DNA of 64,000 nucleotides from Epiperipatus broadwayi (lineage: Eukaryota > Onychophora > Udeonychophora > Euonychophora > Peripatidae). Below, in pieces: positions 34,797-45,929 of this stretch. Positions within the stretch are counted from its first letter, which is position 1. The number at the start of each line of letters is the position of its first letter. The notes beneath the pieces were generated by a model. That model did not search any database. It had not been told where the DNA came from and saw only the letters and a list, made by a program, of their open reading frames with translations. The position numbers and the translations under genes were made by a program. The DNA lies in NCBI GenBank assembly GCA_028023455.1, contig JAQFVV010000318.1, positions 188,001-252,000 of the forward strand, read 5' to 3'.

Positions 34797-35280
34797 AGTA
34801 TATTAGACCATTAATAAAGGTGGGATTCCACCTTTATTGTTAAAAGGAGGTTGACTTGACACCAGTTTGAAATTGTTGATTGTTATTGATATTGGGATTG
34901 TCTAAATGTTGACTGATTTTTAATGATTATTTAGAAACCCATTTAGTTTTGAGCATTATTACACTTATTATTTAAGTAATACTTTGGGTTCAATTTGAAA
35001 TTTATAATTGCAGTTTATAATGGTAAAATTGACTATTTATTAGTCTGAATGTAGAACAGGTTATATTCACCTGTTTAAAGAAATTTATTTAAACTTTTTT
35101 GTATCAATAATTTCAACCTCTGTGGCCAAGTTGCAATCTTTAGTGCCTATATAAGTATATTAGACCATTAATAAAGGTAAGATTCCATCTTTATTGTTAA
35201 AAGGAGGTTGCCTTGACACCAGTTTGAAATTGTTGATTTATTGATATTGTCTAAGTGTTGACTGGTTTTTAATGATATAT
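34797..35280 (+). repeat. Family G dispersed repeat, partial tandem
   Basis: The segment starting TATTAGACCATTAATAAAGG occurs at 34801 and again at 35158, a 357-bp period, each followed by TTGAAATTGTTGATT and a GTCTAA-GTTGACTG block. A related copy lies at 57840-58240. A perfect GGTGGGATTCCACC hairpin is present in the first copy. I could not build a hammerhead from it. Confidence 0.6.
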
Positions 35281-35346
35281 AAATATAAAGACAACATTAA
35301 TTGTATAAGACAAATATGAATATGTGTTAAATATGGATCTAATACT

Positions 35347-35482
35347 AAAAGTTGTATTATTTGTCTTGCATTGGTGGTCGAGAGGTCAGCGCGACTGCCT
35401 TGCACTTGCAGGCAGTTGCCCGGGTTGCGGGTTCGCATCCCGGCCGATGCTATGACACTTAAAAAAAAAAGTTGTATTATTT
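35347..35482 (+). mobile_element. tRNA-derived mini-SINE with perfect target duplication
   Basis: AAAAGTTGTATTATTT occurs at 35347-35362 and 35467-35482, a perfect 16-bp duplication flanking 35363-35466. The insert is an 83-nt tRNA-like sequence, about ten more bases and an A run. This is the signature of LINE-assisted retroposition. It is strikingly GC-rich against its surroundings, and the perfect duplication suggests a recent insertion. Confidence 0.85.
35368..35450 (+). ncRNA. tRNA-like head of the mini-SINE
   Basis: Acceptor GCATTGG pairs with CCGATGC, D stem GTC/GAC, T loop TTCGCAT with a GGG/CCC stem. A box TGGTCGAGAGG and B box GGTTCGCATCC fit the internal RNA polymerase III promoter. 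The anticodon arm is odd: a long CTGCCT/AGGCAG stem with a 9-base loop, so the decoding identity is unclear. Probably a SINE or tRNA pseudogene, not a working tRNA. Confidence 0.7.
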
Positions 35483-36985
35483 CTAAGGATCACTACATTT
35501 TTCTCTGTTTAAAATAAAATCATATTTATTTCAATATTTGTCAAAGAAATATAAATTCTGAAATGTTTTAATGTTAATCATTAAAAAAAAAAAATTCTAA
35601 TCATTTGATGCACAATACTAGACCAGTTTTTTACATATATAATTATTTTTTAAAAAAATCCATCACTTCACCATTAATGTAACTGCAAAGGGCAAAAATA
35701 ACTAAGAGTTTTATTGCTCAGGAGTTTATAAGAAGTTTGAGAACCAAAGGTGACAGAGCTGGAGTCTTGCCCATGGATTTTAAGCTCCAGAATCCACAAC
35801 TCTACCTCTGTACTATTCCACACGGGGGGGGGGTGGTCCTTTTTATCTTTTACGACTAATATAAATAAATACTTTCTCAATCGTAATCTTTGAATAATAG
35901 ACAAGTTTTATAAAATGCCCTCAATAAATATAGTTTATTGGTAATAACAATATTTAAATGGAAGCTAAATATTTTCTGTCGAGGATAGTAAAACAAAAAT
36001 AATTTTAATTTGGTCAATCCAATGACTTTTGTTTTCAATTTTTTATTTAGATGCTCGAATGTTAGAATGCCTCCCAAGCAATTAACTATTCATTTATTTT
36101 TAAATAAAACTTAAAAGTTTAGACAAATAGAATAATTGTATATATCTAAGATTCAATTAATAGTATATTGGTGCATTAATAGCAGACTTACTCAGACAAT
36201 TGTCATATTGAAATTATAGCAATCAAAAAATTATTTAAAAAAAGTTACAAAATACAATTTAAAATTAAACAACAACAAAAAGCCATTAAATATATATTTA
36301 AAAGCGTTTAACACTATGTACTTTAGCTGTCTGATAACAAACAGTTTTAAATCTCGGAATCAATATTTTTAAATATGGACAATACATTCGACATCTTTAT
36401 AAAGCCAAATAAATAAACATTTTACGCAAATTTTCATATTGCAATTAAAACTATTAAATATACAAAAACTATTTGGTTTTAAATATACCTCTAATTCCAG
36501 TTTGAAGATAAAAATCAACAAAGGATGAGTATATGGAATTAGCGTTAACATTAATTAGCTGATAGTTCTGTCTTTTGGATGTCCAGGCCATGCAAATATT
36601 ATGTGTTAAAGAATTTTACAAGAAATCAGTGTTATAGCTCATGAGGTTGATGTCTGTATTTATTATCCGTATATTTATTATTTATGACATCTAATGTCAC
36701 CACAGACAATTACCCATAAAGATAAGATACATAATCTAAAGTTGTTGTTTTTTCAGTACAGTATTATAAATCACTTAATCTTTTTTTTTTTTTAAAAAAA
36801 AAAAAAAAAGATTGATATCATAAATTTAAAATATTCAACAAAAATATAAACACGTTTTGAATAAAAATATTATATTAAACTTACAGATACAAATACGTAA
36901 GTTTAAAATAAATATTTTTTTTCTTTAATGTGATCTGTTTATTTTTAAAGTATGAATATAGTATCCCATAAATACTTGTCGTTTT
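35483..36985. other. AT-rich sequence without recognised gene
   Basis: A G10 run lies at about 35824-35833 and a T/A homopolymer inverted pair at 36781-36809. Nothing else recognised. Confidence 0.35.
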
Positions 36986-36989
36986 TGCA

Positions 36990-37690
36990 AATAATGCTTT
37001 AGAGCTGCAGAAAATGTTGTAGGAGTCATCAGATGAAAGTAGGACTAAAGATAAATATGAAAATAAAGATTGATTATGATGAATTAGAAGAAGTTAACAG
37101 TTACAAATATCTTGGTCAGATTATTAATACAGATGGAAACAAAATGGATGAAATTAATCATAGAATTAAACTTGGTTGGAGTGCTTTTGATAGAAATAAC
37201 TTGATACTAAAAGGAAATATGCCTATGTGTTTGAAAAGGAAGGGTTTTAACAAATGTGTTTTACCAGTTCTTACTTATGGATCTGAGACTTGGACACTTA
37301 ACAGAAGAGCAATACAGAGACTTCAGACCACTCAAAGAAGTATGGAGAGATGTATGTTGGGAGTAACAAGAAGAGATCGAAAATGCAATATATGGGTAAG
37401 AAAACAAACAGGTGTTGCTGACCTCATTGAAAAAAATTAAAAGACTGAAGTGGAATTGGGCTGGACATATTGCTAAAAAAGATGATAATAGATGGACAAT
37501 TGAAAATTTAAACTGGATTCCAAGAGATTGTAAAAGACACAGAAAGAGACCACATGTGAGATGGAGGGATGAAATAAGAAAATGTGCAGGGGTGATGTGG
37601 AGAAGAGAAGCTAAAGATCGGAGAAGATGGATTGAACTTGGAGAGACCTTCATCATGCAGTGGATTGATAATGGTTGATGACGATGATGA
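36990..37690 (+). mobile_element. RTE-like retrotransposon, 5'-truncated 3' fragment (best preserved)
   Basis: Encodes the C-terminal third of an RTE-type polyprotein: SYKYLGQIINTDGNKMDEI, LTYGSETWTLNRRAIQ, MERCMLGVTRRDRK (37033-37440), then, after a one-base shift near 37430, LKWNWAGHIAKKDDNRW and RPHVRWRDEIRKCAGV (to 37675). This region follows the reverse-transcriptase palm in RTE and CRAC-type elements. It ends in a TGATGACGATGATGAA tail. The single frameshift means this is among the youngest RTE copies in the window. Confidence 0.82.
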
Positions 37691-38619
37691 AATACTTATA
37701 TATAGAGTGTTTTTATATATATAGTCTATGAAATCTTCCAGAGGAACTACATTAGTAAGTATTCTAATACGAATTATTCTGGTGGCAATTCTGACTAAAT
37801 TATAAATGAATTTCACAATAATGTCTATTTTAATTTCAAGTTGTGTCGAGTAATGCTGAATCCCAAATGAAATGCTGCAATGTATTTTATAAAATGCAGA
37901 TTTTTAAAATATGTTTTTGTTAACTTGTGATTTAATAGTTTTTTAAATATATATATAGACCAATCATCATGAAGTAAATTTTACTAGTGATTAAAAAAAT
38001 ATATAAATTTTTAAAGAAATTGTTATAGATTTAAAAAGTGATATGGAAAGAATACTAAAAAAAAAAAAAAAACCTCAAGCAAAAAAAAAAATCTACTAAT
38101 TAATTAATGTAGTTAAAGAGCTTTTAAAAAGTAAAAATAAACATTTATATTTTGAGAACAAAAAGTTTAAAATACTTTAATAGTTAGTTATTTAGAGTAT
38201 CAATATACCTATATACCAGACATGCAAATTATCTTGCTGTGTCATCCAAATTACAAAAACTTTTTACAAACAGATGAAAAAAATGAAACCATTTTTAAAT
38301 CAACAGTAAATAGATATTACAAACGATAGGGATAAACTTATAATAATACATGAAAAATAATTCCATTTTCTCACATTATAAAAAAAAAAATTGTAATTGG
38401 ATGGCACAGATAGATAATGTATACATTGATTATTGTGATATTTGAATATTTTCTGCTTAGTTTTATATGTATTTGGTAATATATATATATATATAATTAA
38501 AATAAATATCAGTTTTTATTTTATGTTTTTATTTTATTTTATATTTATAAGTCCAATATTTACAGCCAGAGTATCACACTAAACTCATAACTTACATTCA
38601 ACAGCAGTAATACACTTGT
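37691..38619. other. AT-rich sequence without recognised gene
   Basis: Contains A/T homopolymers and a (TA)n tract near 38480. Nothing else recognised. Confidence 0.35.
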
Positions 38620-38950
38620 ATCACTCTAGTTAATCAAGGATAGTGGATAGAATCCAGATAGAGCAAAATATCAAAAGTTCCTGCAATAAGCATATATCTG
38701 GGATTGCTAAAATATATATACTCTGATATAGTTTCAGATCTATATAACTATTGTGTAGCAATTTGAATTCAAGTTGGCTTGAGTTCAAAGAGGTAAAGAT
38801 CATTACTGGATAAATATATCCAATATAATAATTTTCATTGATAAAAGCCAAAAAGCCAAAGTTAGTTTAAATAATCTGATTGCATTATCATCCAGTAATC
38901 ATTGATTATTCCTGCTTACATTATTATAAATAATAGAGTGGATTACTGCT
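38620..38950 (+). repeat. Hammerhead-family repeat remnant (single copy)
   Basis: Contains a TTTCATTGATAAAAGCC block that resembles family A's TCACTGATGAAAGCC with core substitutions, and a GATCTATATAACTAT block like the ATATAGCTAT block of the satellite. The ribozyme is not functional. Confidence 0.4.
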
Positions 38951-39654
38951 ATTTATCTAAATACTATTCTTTATGCTTGTGTAAAAAAATCGCTAACTGG
39001 AATTAAAACATAAACAGTATTATGACATATAAAAAATTATTATAATTTTATACTATACATTGTTTGGGTGTTGTTTTTTTTTTTTTTTTGCAAAATCCTA
39101 TCGATAACAATAATGGAGTTCATGGAGAAATTGTCATTACATTTTTACACGAGTGCTTCCAAATAGAACTCACAAGAATCAAATAGTTTATATTTTCTGT
39201 ATCAAAGAATAAATAAGTTTAGTTCTCAGAGCAATATAACACAGTGACAGATTTATGAACTTAAGACAAAAATATTATTTCATCAATTCTTAGCTTTTTC
39301 TCATATGTCATAGCATCAGCTGATAGGCGAACCCACACCATCTGCAACCAACTACTTGCTTGCAAAGCATACTGTGATGACCCCTCGGCTAACAATGCTT
39401 GACAATATTCTTAGCTTTGGAAAAGAATATCTCTGTTTTATCAAATGAAAAGACCTGATGTGAAAAACTCCTTGAGTATCATGCAATCGATCATATAAAG
39501 AACTTACTGTATAATTTTTTAAAGAGTTCAATAGCTAGAGCAGATGATAAAATATATTAGTAATATTTATATATAAGCTCTAGGTCAAACTGAAAAAAAC
39601 ACAGTGACATAATATCTTAGATAGAGAATAGTTCTTTAGATTGTATTTTTATAT
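38951..39654. other. AT-rich sequence without recognised gene
   Basis: No repeat family or exon recognised. Confidence 0.3.
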
Positions 39655-39930
39655 TGGACTATTTCCATCATCTAATATGCCTATTGAATGTCTTTAGAAA
39701 AATTTAACTTTATTTAAATATTCCAAATACATTCAACTGTTAGTAATAGCACATCAAACAGGTTAGTATATACACAATGTTTTGAGAGATATTATTCTCC
39801 CCTCTTCTTCAGGTGTTGCTGGCCTGACCAGTGATGGTACTAGCATGGGATTTGAACCTGGGTCCTTAGATTCTTGATTATTGAATTTTAAAGTAATGCT
39901 CTAACCAACTCAGCCATTTTTCCAGAGGCA
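39655..39930 (-). mobile_element. tRNA-headed SINE with hammerhead-like body
   Basis: Minus strand: a tRNA-like head with A box TGGCTGAGTTGG and a perfect B box GGTTCAAATCC, then CCTGAAGAAGAGGGG...CTCTC.AAAAC (hammerhead-like), then a tail ending GATGGAAATAGTCCAATA. It lies directly 3' of the GIY-YIG part of the PLE on the same strand, so it may be part of that element's 3' end or a SINE that captured it. The head resembles tRNA-Lys-type SINEs, but I am unsure. Confidence 0.65.
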
Positions 39931-40017
39931 ACAGTCAGTAGAAATTTCATATACTTATGTATGAGGTTCCTCCTGATTTTGCCATTTTTTCCTAAGAGCA
40001 AAGTTGATTAATGGTTT

Positions 40018-40920
40018 CTATACATTATGTATAGTCACACTATGTTGGCTTATGGGATTTTTTTGCCATTGTGATGTCAGCAGCTTTTTAAAAAATTTTC
40101 TTCTTTGTATCTTTTCTTCTCTATCCAATACTTTTGTAGTTTCCCAGTTGAACATATCTTCATTGGTACATACATGGTCTGCTACTTTAGACATATCTAC
40201 TTTCTCTCTTCTAATCATCAGTTTATGTTCTTGCAAGTGGTTTTCAATGAAATGACTGGTTTCACTAATATATGTTTTTCCACATTCACATGATATTTCA
40301 TGCATGCAGTTTTTTCTTTTCAGCATTTCAAGTTTAGGCTTTGTAGATGTTAGAATTCCTCCTAGTATGGTATGGCTTTGGAAAGCTGTTGATTGCAGAT
40401 TTTCCTTAATTTGTATGCTATTTTTGGAATGTATGGGTACACTACAGTACCAATAATTGTCTTTTCTCTTGATAGTTTTTTTGTTGTCAATTTAATGTTT
40501 TCTTAATAACAGCTTATGGATAATCATTTTTCATAAGAGTTTGTTCTATATAGATTTTTTTTTCAAATCACTGGTTTCTGAACAAACTTCTTTTGCTCTG
40601 TTCCATAGTGATAGTATAACCCCATGTTTTGTGTTTTTGGTGTGATTGGATGTATAGGCAAGGTATTTTCCTGTATGTGTAGGTTTTCGGTAAACTATAG
40701 TTTTGATTTTGCCATGATGGAGTTTTATTACAAGAACATCTAAAAATGCCAATTTTTGTTCTTGTTCTGATTCTATTGTGAAATTTAATTGAAGGAAATA
40801 TGTTGGTGATGTGTTTCCAGAAGATTTGTAGCATGTGGCCATACAACAATTGTATCATCCACATAGCAAAACCAAACTTTAGGTGGATATGGAGTAGTTT
40901 TGATGGCTGTGGTTTCGAAA
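40018..40920 (-). pseudogene. Penelope-like element: RT C-terminus and GIY-YIG endonuclease
   Basis: Minus strand from 40920: WFCYVDDTIVVWPH (catalytic YVDD of the PLE reverse transcriptase), LAFLDVLVIK and TIVYRKPTHTGKYLAY (thumb region), then the GIY-YIG endonuclease with CECGKTYISETSHFIE and NWETTKVLDREEKIQRRK. PLEs pair a telomerase-related RT with this endonuclease. The copy is 5'-truncated inside the RT and has frameshifts between 40546 and 40400. It meets the plus-strand PLE copy head to head at about 40921. Confidence 0.85.
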
Positions 40921-42670
40921 GGGATAATTTCTAAAGGTTTGCAACTAAAACCTCCAACTCTCTCTCAGAGAGCTGAGAAAATTACTCAGAGAGTCAGTGA
41001 AGCTCTGTTAAGAGAAAGAATAAATGTTCAAAGGTTTTCTAAGTATCAAACAATGCATTCCATTAATAATGTAGAATGTTTTTTTTTAAAATAAACTTAT
41101 TGACAATAACTACATGAGAGTTTTTCAAGCAGTAAAAATATCATATTCTACATTACATGAAAAAAATAAAAGGAATGTCAAAAGAAGAAACTTGCTAACT
41201 TACATGGGCATATCAAAAATCATAATGTACAAAGGAATCTAACAACTTCATCTGTTAAAAATCTCAGTTCTAAACATTTAACAGATACTGAAATTTCTGT
41301 TCTTCAAAAGAGGATTAAACTTTGCCACAACACCATATAATCACCCTTTATTAGATATAATGGCAGCAAAAAAAGGAAGTCACTCAAAAATTGCCTTTAG
41401 AAGAAGCAGCAGAATTACATTGGAGAATAAAAAAAAACTTGACAAGCAACAAAAATTGAAGTCAAACATATCCTCTGGTAAGAAGAAAGAATTTAAATCT
41501 CTTAAAGTAGATAAATCTATAATTATTTTCCTTGCTAACAAAGGCAATGCAACAGTTGTAATGAATATAACTGATTATGACAACAAAATACAAGAAACTC
41601 CTCACAGAAGGCCAATATAGAAAAGTCACAAAAAATCTGATACCGAGTATGGAAACAAAGTTACAAACATAAATCAGAAAGCATTTCAGGTACTTCACTG
41701 ATTCAGAAAAAAATAAAATAATACCATATTTCAACAAAAATCCTCATCTTTATTGTCTATATAAAATTTATAAGGATCATGTTCCATTAAAACCTATTGT
41801 TAGTTCTAGAGATTCATCTTGCCAAATTTGGCAAGATTTCTTCTCAAACTTCTAAGTCTTTTGTCATACAAGACCCAGTCCTTTGTGAGGGTTCTAGACA
41901 CTTTGTAGAATTAATCAAGAACTAAAAATTGAAAGAACCGACTTACTGATATGCATCAATGTGGAAAGTTTATTCATGAAGGTATCATGTGAAGAAGCAT
42001 TGTCTATTGTAAGGAAAGATAAAATGGTGACAATAATTTACAAACCAGAATAGCTCTTTCTATTGATAGTATAATGGAACTATTAACATTCTGCATAAAA
42101 ACAACTTACTTTCAATATAACACAGAATTCTTTCAACAAAATCAAGGAATGGCTATGGGCTCACCACTGTCTCCCCTGATATATTTACATAAAAGAACTT
42201 GAAATCACAGCCATATGGCCACATGGTGAAGCACTGCTACAAACCTTCTGGAAACACATCAACAACATATCCCCTTCAATTAATTCACAATAGAATCAGA
42301 ACATTCTTAGATGTTCTTGTGACAAGATTCCCTTATGGAAAAATCAAAACTACAGTTTACTGAAAACCTACACATACAGGAAATTACCTAGCCTTTACAT
42401 TCAATCACAGCAGAAACACAAATCATGGGGTTATACTATCACTATAGAACAGAGCAAAAGAAGTTTGTTCAGAAACCAGCAATTTGGAAAAAAAAAGCTC
42501 TATATAGAACAAACTCTTATGAAAAATAGTTATCCATCAACTGTTATTAAGAAAACATTAAATAGACAACAAAAAGAACCATCAAGAGAAAAGTCAACTA
42601 TTGGTACTGTAGTGTTCTTACATTCCAAAAATAGCAGACAAATTAAGAAAAATCTGCAATCAGTATAACA
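40921..42670 (+). pseudogene. Penelope-like element: N-terminus and RT, GIY-YIG missing
   Basis: Plus strand: an N-terminal block (40921-41340, including VKNLSSKHLTDTEISVLQKR), LKSLKVDKSIIIFLANKGN (41500-41550), LYCLYKIYKDHVPLKPIVS (about 41752-41808), INVESLFMKVSCEEAL (about 41955-42005) and QNQGMAMGSPLSPL (about 42142-42183). Next to the minus copy, a 60-nt in-frame segment that includes YVDD is missing near 42213, so the RT is catalytically dead. It ends at about 42666, before the endonuclease, at the same block where the minus copy continues. Several stops are present. Confidence 0.82.
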
Positions 42671-42959
42671 TCAGAATAATTACCACCCGAGTTTAAAATT
42701 CTCAATAAATTTTCATACATTATGTACATATGCCTCTTTGCATTGAACAAACAATTTGCTATACATATATAATATACATAGACATATGAATAATTGCAGA
42801 GATAAATAAAAAATGTTATAATAAGAACATTTACATAACTAATTTAAAAAGATAAATAAATATCTAAAGTATTAATATATAAATGTATATAACATATAGG
42901 AATAAACATATACCACTTCATTTTCTCACCTACTTTAAACTTAAATAACCAATAAATGC
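42671..42959. other. AT-rich sequence without recognised feature
   Basis: Nothing recognised. Confidence 0.3.
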
Positions 42960-43780
42960 TGATGGTGACATCAAATTTTTATTTGTATTCCCAAACTCAT
43001 TTTCAGATCTTGGCCTTCATCAGTGAAAAGTTTATGGATTTTAGATCTAGTAGACCTTGATTTTTTGAATCTAATGCACTTTTCACCCAGTGCCACTTTT
43101 TAAACTCTTTTTTATAGTATCTGCCAGCATAAAATTGAAAAAAGATTTTAATATTTTGAATTCAATCCAATCTGCTTGCATAGTTATATAGATGTCCACT
43201 AGCTCAGTATATATATATTTTGGTGTTCTCAGTTTTTAATAACTGTATAAACCTTTATCTTTTAGCTAGGAGTGATAGAAAACCAAGCAAGCATCAATCA
43301 AAAGCAAATTCATAAGCCTACTACTATCACCTATTTATAAAATTGAGTATTCAATAGGTGCTATATATGGTGATTATTAAATCTCTGTCCATTTTTATAC
43401 TATCTATATCCCTAGATGGTGGCCTTTCATTAGTAAAAGTTTCTAAGTCTGGGTCTAGTGCACTTATATTTTGTAAATTTACTTTTTTGTACTAGCAAAC
43501 TGACAGATTAAAAATCAAAAGCATATTACCATTTGGAATCCAAGCTAACTTGCTTGATCGATTTGGTGTCTAAATATGTACAATGCAAACATATTCAAAC
43601 ATTAAGATATTTTGGAATTTCAGATAGTAGCTTAATAATACAGAGAGTAAAATATGGCTATTGGATAGAAACTACATTAGATCCAAAAAATTCAGATGCA
43701 TTAGAGTCAGACTGAAAATCTCTTCACTGATGAAAATGAAAAAAAGGATTTAATAAACATTTCTATCTAGAACCTATTGA
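42960..43780. repeat. Hammerhead-derived tandem repeat, decayed, head to head
   Basis: Two minus-strand units about 410 bp apart (GGCCTTCATCAGTGAAAAG near 43013, GGCCTTTCATTAGTAAAAG near 43425), then a plus-strand unit with TCTTCACTGATGAAAATG near 43722. The first unit keeps CTGATGA and GAAA (minus). The period is close to the 409-bp satellite, and the TAGATCTA block is shared, so it is likely an older relative. Confidence 0.6.
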
Positions 43781-44268
43781 TTGCTCAAGTTTACAGGAGA
43801 TGGGAAAACTGAAGTATTATAAACATAATTTGGCTTCTGAAAAGCATTGTATAAGCTGGCATCATGTGATGTTTGCTTAGTTAGTATAATGATTAGTATA
43901 TTCATCTGCTTGGCACAAAGCAGATGAATCATTTAAAATTCCAAGCAAGCAAAATATTTTTTTCAAGCAGATGGCCTCCAACCAATTCAGCTAACCATTC
44001 CAATTTTTGATCAAGAATTGGATAGCTTGACATTTATCTGGAGAATATAACAAGCTAGAAAATCCAATTAATCTGGATAGTTAACTATCTTAGTGTATGT
44101 TTTCGCTTTTTTACTGTTTGTCTGTGGAAAATATTTTCTGAAGTTTATTTTAATAAACGAAAATATATATTTGACAAAAAAAAAAAGTAGGTCCCAAATA
44201 ATAAACTAATTAAATTACAATGATCAAAAATTAAAAACAACAAAACAAACGAAGTTCATTCTACTTAC
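43781..44268. other. Probable start of the long intron of the ClC-2-like gene
   Basis: An inverted pair around CAGATGAATCATTT / GCAGATGAAT lies near 43905-43930. Nothing else is recognised. The donor GTAAGTAG of exon 44269-44401 lies at its right edge (minus strand). Confidence 0.35.
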
Positions 44269-44401
44269 CAGGTAATGTTGTTTCCGGTGAAATAACTTTA
44301 TCTGACAACAATCTTCTTTGTTTTTCTCTACCTATTGCATATATTTTTTCGGCTTCTTTTCTGGCGTACTCTCCCAGTTCCTGGGTGTAACGCCCGTACA
44401 T
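44269..44401 (-). CDS. ClC-2-like chloride channel, N-terminal cytoplasmic exon
   Basis: This 133-bp exon encodes MYGRYTQELGEYARKEAEK followed by IYAIGREKQRRLLSDKVISP and ETTLP. The MYGRYTQ.LG.(F/Y)A..EA block is the hallmark of the cytoplasmic N-terminus of ClC-2-type channels (vertebrate CLCN2 and insect ClC-a). This plasma-membrane Cl- channel opens with hyperpolarisation and cell swelling, and its N-terminus takes part in gating. The acceptor is ATCCTAG|ATG and the donor CTG|GTAAGTAG. In the family MYGRY is internal, so the Met here need not be the start. It begins in phase 0 and leaves one base, which matches the two-base start of the exon at 9481-9600. Its higher GC stands out from the flanks. 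Confidence 0.92.
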
Positions 44402-45149
44402 CTAGGATGAAAAAAAATGTATTAATGTTTGTTTTATTTTAAAAAAAAATATTCAAAGTATATATTACTTTTAATTTATATTCACTAATTGCATGTCAGT
44501 GTATCATAAGATAAATTCGTTTTTAAAAAAATTCATATAATAAATAAATCTACAATTGTGCTTTACTCATATGTAATAAAACTATATAGTGTAGTAAGTT
44601 GTTTCAGTCAAATAATTTTCATGCTTAAAAAGTTAAATTTAAGCACGTTTGGGGAAATATCATGTAATGTTCAAATTTATTTATTAAGCGCATAGGACAT
44701 ATGTAATTAAAGAGAAAGGATTTCACTTTTGCGCTTTAATAATTTATCATGTAGTAGTTCCTTAATAATAATTTCTCATGGTCAGAATAAAACAATCAAG
44801 TTGTCATAATTCTTAAAAGAGTGATTTGATCAACTGATATTTTAATAAAATCTCATTCATCTTCTTTAAGTTTAACCTGAATCACTTTTGAAAATAATAG
44901 TGAGAATACATATATTTTATAATCTTTTCATGTTTTTTTTTTTCCAATGGAATTTTGATAAATCACAGATATAAAAAAAAATTAATGTGTAAATTGTCTG
45001 GGTTGTTTTTTCTTTTTTTTTTTTTTGGGGGGGGGTATACCAGCAACAATATTCCACTTTCTCACACACTTCCAAGAGAAGAGAGCTACATTAATATTTT
45101 TTTATTAGTCATTCACTAGACTAAAGATTATCCAATAATGAATAATATT

Positions 45150-45465
45150 TCAATATGTAATTTTTACTACCCTATTCTCAGATAGGGACTGTTTTTTTTT
45201 TAACACCCTGTGGAGGGATATAATCATAAACATATAGCCAAAGACATGAAAAAATGTATGATCCACCAAGATGCATATTAACTTGCACTTATCAGTTGGC
45301 CCAAACCACAATCCTTTGCCTATATCTTTAGTCTGCATCAACTGATAAATTCTGACTCAGCATGAAATGTGTATTTTGGGGAATTATACATCTTTTCACA
45401 TGTCTTTGGTTATATATTTATAATTAAACCTTTCCATAAGATGCTAAAAGCAGATAGAAACCAGT
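45150..45465 (+). repeat. Family B hammerhead repeat, decayed
   Basis: Contains AACTGATAAATTCTGACTCAGCATGAAAT, with the first half matching family B's CTGATGA-helix II and the second half GCATGAAAT, and a minus-oriented partner with ACTTATCAGTTGG near 45290. The core has mutated to CTGATAA, so it is inactive. Confidence 0.55.
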
Positions 45466-45471
45466 CCTTAC

Positions 45472-45489
45472 CTTGTGTGAGAGTGACAT
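45472..45489 (-). CDS. Possible first coding exon of the ClC-2-like gene
   Basis: The minus strand reads ATG TCA CTC TCA CAC AAG followed by the strong donor GTAAGG, giving MSLSHK in phase 0. Splicing to 44401 would produce MSLSHK-MYGRYTQELG. This is the nearest upstream ATG-donor combination I found, about 1.07 kb from the next exon. Against it: the peptide is short and not conserved, and vertebrate and insect relatives usually have EQTL before MYGRY. It could be an alternative 5' exon or chance. Confidence 0.35.
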
Positions 45490-45929
45490 AGTGAAAATAA
45501 CACTACAGAAATATTATTCATTAGGAGTACTATACTTTTTTTGATAATTAAAATAATAAAAAATATCAAAAACGTTGGGGATTTTTTACTTTGTTTAAAT
45601 TGCCTGGGAATTTTCCAATTGCCTCAGTATCTCTTTTAAAACATAAATGATATTTTTTAAAATTTATTAATATTTTAATATAATCCAAATCAAAGAACAT
45701 CTTTAAAAATGTATCATTAGTCATAATTAATTGAAAATTTCCCTAACTCTCCTATTCAAATGGTCCACAAAATTTATATGGCTAACAAAATATGGAATTT
45801 TAAAGACACATTGTTACTTGAATTGTACTTTCTCTTTAAACTTTAGGAGGAAATAATGAAACTCCTACAAGATATAGTCTACTCATTAATTGGAGATATA
45901 TAATACTAATCAATAATCTCCAAAAAAAA
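45490..45929. other. Possible 5' region of the ClC-2-like gene
   Basis: AT-rich sequence upstream of the candidate first exon. No TATA box or initiator can be singled out in such AT-rich DNA. Confidence 0.25.

Noticed and set aside
35820-35836. G-quadruplex from G-runs (also near 45026 and 52597)
   Set aside because: Each is a single homopolymer G tract without the four separate tracts a quadruplex usually needs; likely simple-repeat slippage.
40004-40293. Plus-strand open frames over the PLE
   Set aside because: Shadows of the GIY-YIG coding strand, which is minus.
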